Below are positions 62,519 through 64,000 of a stretch of DNA of 64,000 nucleotides, in pieces. Origin of the DNA: Aureimonas ureilytica DSM 18598 = NBRC 106430 (GTDB lineage: Bacteria; Pseudomonadota; Alphaproteobacteria; Rhizobiales; Rhizobiaceae); assembly GCF_000382705.1 (NCBI RefSeq), contig NZ_ARQE01000008.1, forward strand, positions 152,919-216,918. Direction: 5' to 3'. Each line of letters begins with the position of its first letter. The first letter of the stretch is position 1. The translations under genes were made by a program, and so were the position numbers. The notes under the pieces were generated by a model. That model was not told the origin of the DNA, did no database searches, and saw only the letters and a list, made by a program, of their open reading frames with translations.

Positions 62519-64000
62519 ATGGAACAGGTTCAGGGAACACGGCGGATCAAGATCCGGCAATATCGCCTCTTGTTCGCGCTTCAGATCGCTGCCCTCCTCT
62601 GCCTCGCGCTGTCGCTCGCCGCCCCGAACCTCGCCAAAGAGGGCCTCGCCATAGGGGAGCTCGGCACGCCGACCTTGTCGGTTGCGCCCTTCGCGCTGAT
62701 CGCCGCTTCGGTGCTCCTGCTCTTGTGGATGCGGCTCTGGTTGCGGCGCGAAGTCGAAGCGGCCGGGGCGGAAGCCGCGCGTCAGGTCGCCCTGCTTCAG
62801 GTCGATCCGCTGACCGGCGCCATGACGAGGCGCATCTTCATGGATGCGCTGAAGGCCGCGACGCGCCCCCATCCGGCCGGCGAGCCCTGCTCGCTCGCGC
62901 TACTCGACGTCGATCACTTCAAGTCGCTGAACGACAGTTTCGGCCACAATGTCGGAGATTTCGCGCTGACGCATCTCGTCGAGGTCGCCCGTCGGACCCT
63001 GCCGGGCGCCCTGATCGGACGGCTCGGCGGCGACGAATTCGCCGTGCTCCTGCCCGGCTGCGACGAAACCACAGCGCTGGCGCGAATGGAGGAATTCCTC
63101 TCGGCGCTGAAGACCCCGACCTTCGCGGCCAATCGCCAGCTCAATCTCAGCGCCTCGATCGGCCTCGTCACCGCGCCGCGCCAGACCTCGTTCTTCGAGG
63201 AGATGATCCTGCTCGCCGATCTCGCGCTCTACGAGAGCAAGCGGCGCGGGCGCGGGCGCGCGACCCTGTTCGATCCCGACATGCTGCGCATCAAGCGCAA
63301 CCGCCGCATGATAGAGCGCGACCTGCGCGCCGCGATCATGCTGGACGAGCTGGACCTGCACTACCAGCCGATCACCGGCGCCGACCAGACGATCCTCGGC
63401 GTCGAGGCGCTCGTGCGCTGGAAGCACCCGATCCGGGGCATGATCCCGCCGGCCGAGTTCATCCCCGTCGCCGAGGAAGGCGCCCTGATCGACATGCTCG
63501 GCGAATGGGTTCTGCGCCGCGCCTGTCAGGATCTGGAAGACCTTCCGGGCCGCTTCGTCAGCGTCAACGTCTCGCCCTCCCAGCTCCGCCGCAACGATCT
63601 CGTGGAGGTGATGAAGACCGTCCTTCGCGACAGCGGCGTCGCGCCCCATCAGCTCGTTCTGGAAATCACCGAGAACGTCTCGCTCCTGTCGATCCCCGAA
63701 GTGCTCGGGCGCATCCAGTCGCTGCGCACGATGGGCATCGTGATCGCGCTCGACGATTTCGGCACCGGCCATTGCACCTTCAACTATCTGCGCTCGCTGC
63801 CCGTGGACATCGTGAAGATCGACCGGTCCTACATTTCCCGTCTGGCGGACGATCCGGTTTCGCGCGTCTTCGTCTCGGCCGTTCTCGAAATCGCGCGCGC
63901 GCTGCGCCTGTCGGTGGTCGCCGAGGGGATCGAGACGCCGGAGGAGTTCAGCCTCTCACGCGCCGCCGGTTGCACACGGTTCCAGGGCTATCTTCTCGGC
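62519..64000 (+). CDS. GGDEF-EAL c-di-GMP protein, 3' end cut by window edge
   Basis: At least 494 residues, open to the window end. Two N-terminal membrane helices (about residues 17-37 and 55-75) are separated by a very short periplasmic loop, followed by GGDEF and EAL domains. The GGDEF motif is intact (RLGGDEFAVL), while the RxxD inhibitory site position reads LPGA. The EAL domain keeps LHYQPI, the EALVRW signature, EITENV, the metal-binding DDFGTG, KIDRSYI and VAEGIET. Both synthesis and breakdown of c-di-GMP are possible; the intact EAL motifs argue for a working phosphodiesterase. The ATG at 62519 is preceded by GGAGCGG. The missing part should be only the last few dozen residues of the EAL domain. 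Confidence 0.92.
   Translation, partial: MEQVQGTRRIKIRQYRLLFALQIAALLCLALSLAAPNLAKEGLAIGELGTPTLSVAPFALIAASVLLLLWMRLWLRREVEAAGAEAARQVALLQVDPLTGAMTRRIFMDALKAATRPHPAGEPCSLALLDVDHFKSLNDSFGHNVGDFALTHLVEVARRTLPGALIGRLGGDEFAVLLPGCDETTALARMEEFLSALKTPTFAANRQLNLSASIGLVTAPRQTSFFEEMILLADLALYESKRRGRGRATLFDPDMLRIKRNRRMIERDLRAAIMLDELDLHYQPITGADQTILGVEALVRWKHPIRGMIPPAEFIPVAEEGALIDMLGEWVLRRACQDLEDLPGRFVSVNVSPSQLRRNDLVEVMKTVLRDSGVAPHQLVLEITENVSLLSIPEVLGRIQSLRTMGIVIALDDFGTGHCTFNYLRSLPVDIVKIDRSYISRLADDPVSRVFVSAVLEIARALRLSVVAEGIETPEEFSLSRAAGCTRFQGYLLG

Overview
This window is high-GC DNA (roughly two thirds G+C by eye) from an alphaproteobacterium, most likely of the Hyphomicrobiales (Rhizobiales). That placement is inferred from gene content: sCache-type chemoreceptors, a LuxI/LuxR pair, SapC-like proteins, a Tlde1-domain protein, an RsaD/RsaE-like type I secretion pair and a small RNA resembling the alphaproteobacterial ar14/cuckoo family. 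No rRNA, tRNA, CRISPR array or transposase was seen. Genes are cut at both edges: an alpha/beta-hydrolase on the left and a GGDEF-EAL protein on the right.

Region 1 (1-7.5 kb) holds sensing and ion transport: two chemoreceptors flanking the magnesium channel gene mgtE, then a PAS-GGDEF diguanylate cyclase. Region 2 (7.8-13.7 kb) is a compact hydroxycinnamate (ferulate/p-coumarate) side-chain degradation cluster. It has an AAHS-type transporter and a MarR regulator on the minus strand, divergent from vanillin-type aldehyde dehydrogenase, hydroxycinnamoyl-CoA hydratase/lyase and the CoA ligase. Region 3 (14-17.7 kb) has a membrane-anchored Tlde1-domain protein and a large-subunit catalase. Region 4 (17.7-20.8 kb) is a quorum-sensing locus. 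luxI, a cytochrome P450 and a 69-residue protein form one overlapping operon, divergent from luxR, with an inverted repeat between them.

Region 5 (20.8-55.4 kb) is a large cell-surface and secretion region. It contains very large multidomain glycosyltransferases, a Gly/Ser-rich Hint-domain protein, a TPR-GT32 protein, an RTX protein and an eight-gene operon, seven of whose genes overlap or nearly touch. That operon includes GT4 enzymes, two SapC-like proteins, a methyltransferase and proteins carrying a recurring GW/GF module. A pyruvyl transferase and a type I secretion ATPase/adaptor pair follow. A beta-galactosidase/sugar ABC transporter operon with an AraC regulator (32.4-38.5 kb) sits in the middle. 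I infer that the surface genes make and export a glycosylated surface layer or adhesin; no single gene proves this.

Region 6 (55.5-64 kb) holds a YhaO/YhaN-like nuclease-ATPase pair, a second MarR regulator, a ParA-like ATPase with a degenerate P-loop, the small-RNA locus (three hairpins each displaying UCCUCCC, the last a canonical terminator, preceded by an EcfG-like promoter), and a GGDEF-EAL protein.

The most interesting items are the anti-Shine-Dalgarno small RNA, the luxI-P450-small-ORF operon, and the repeated module tying together the glycosyltransferase/SapC surface locus.
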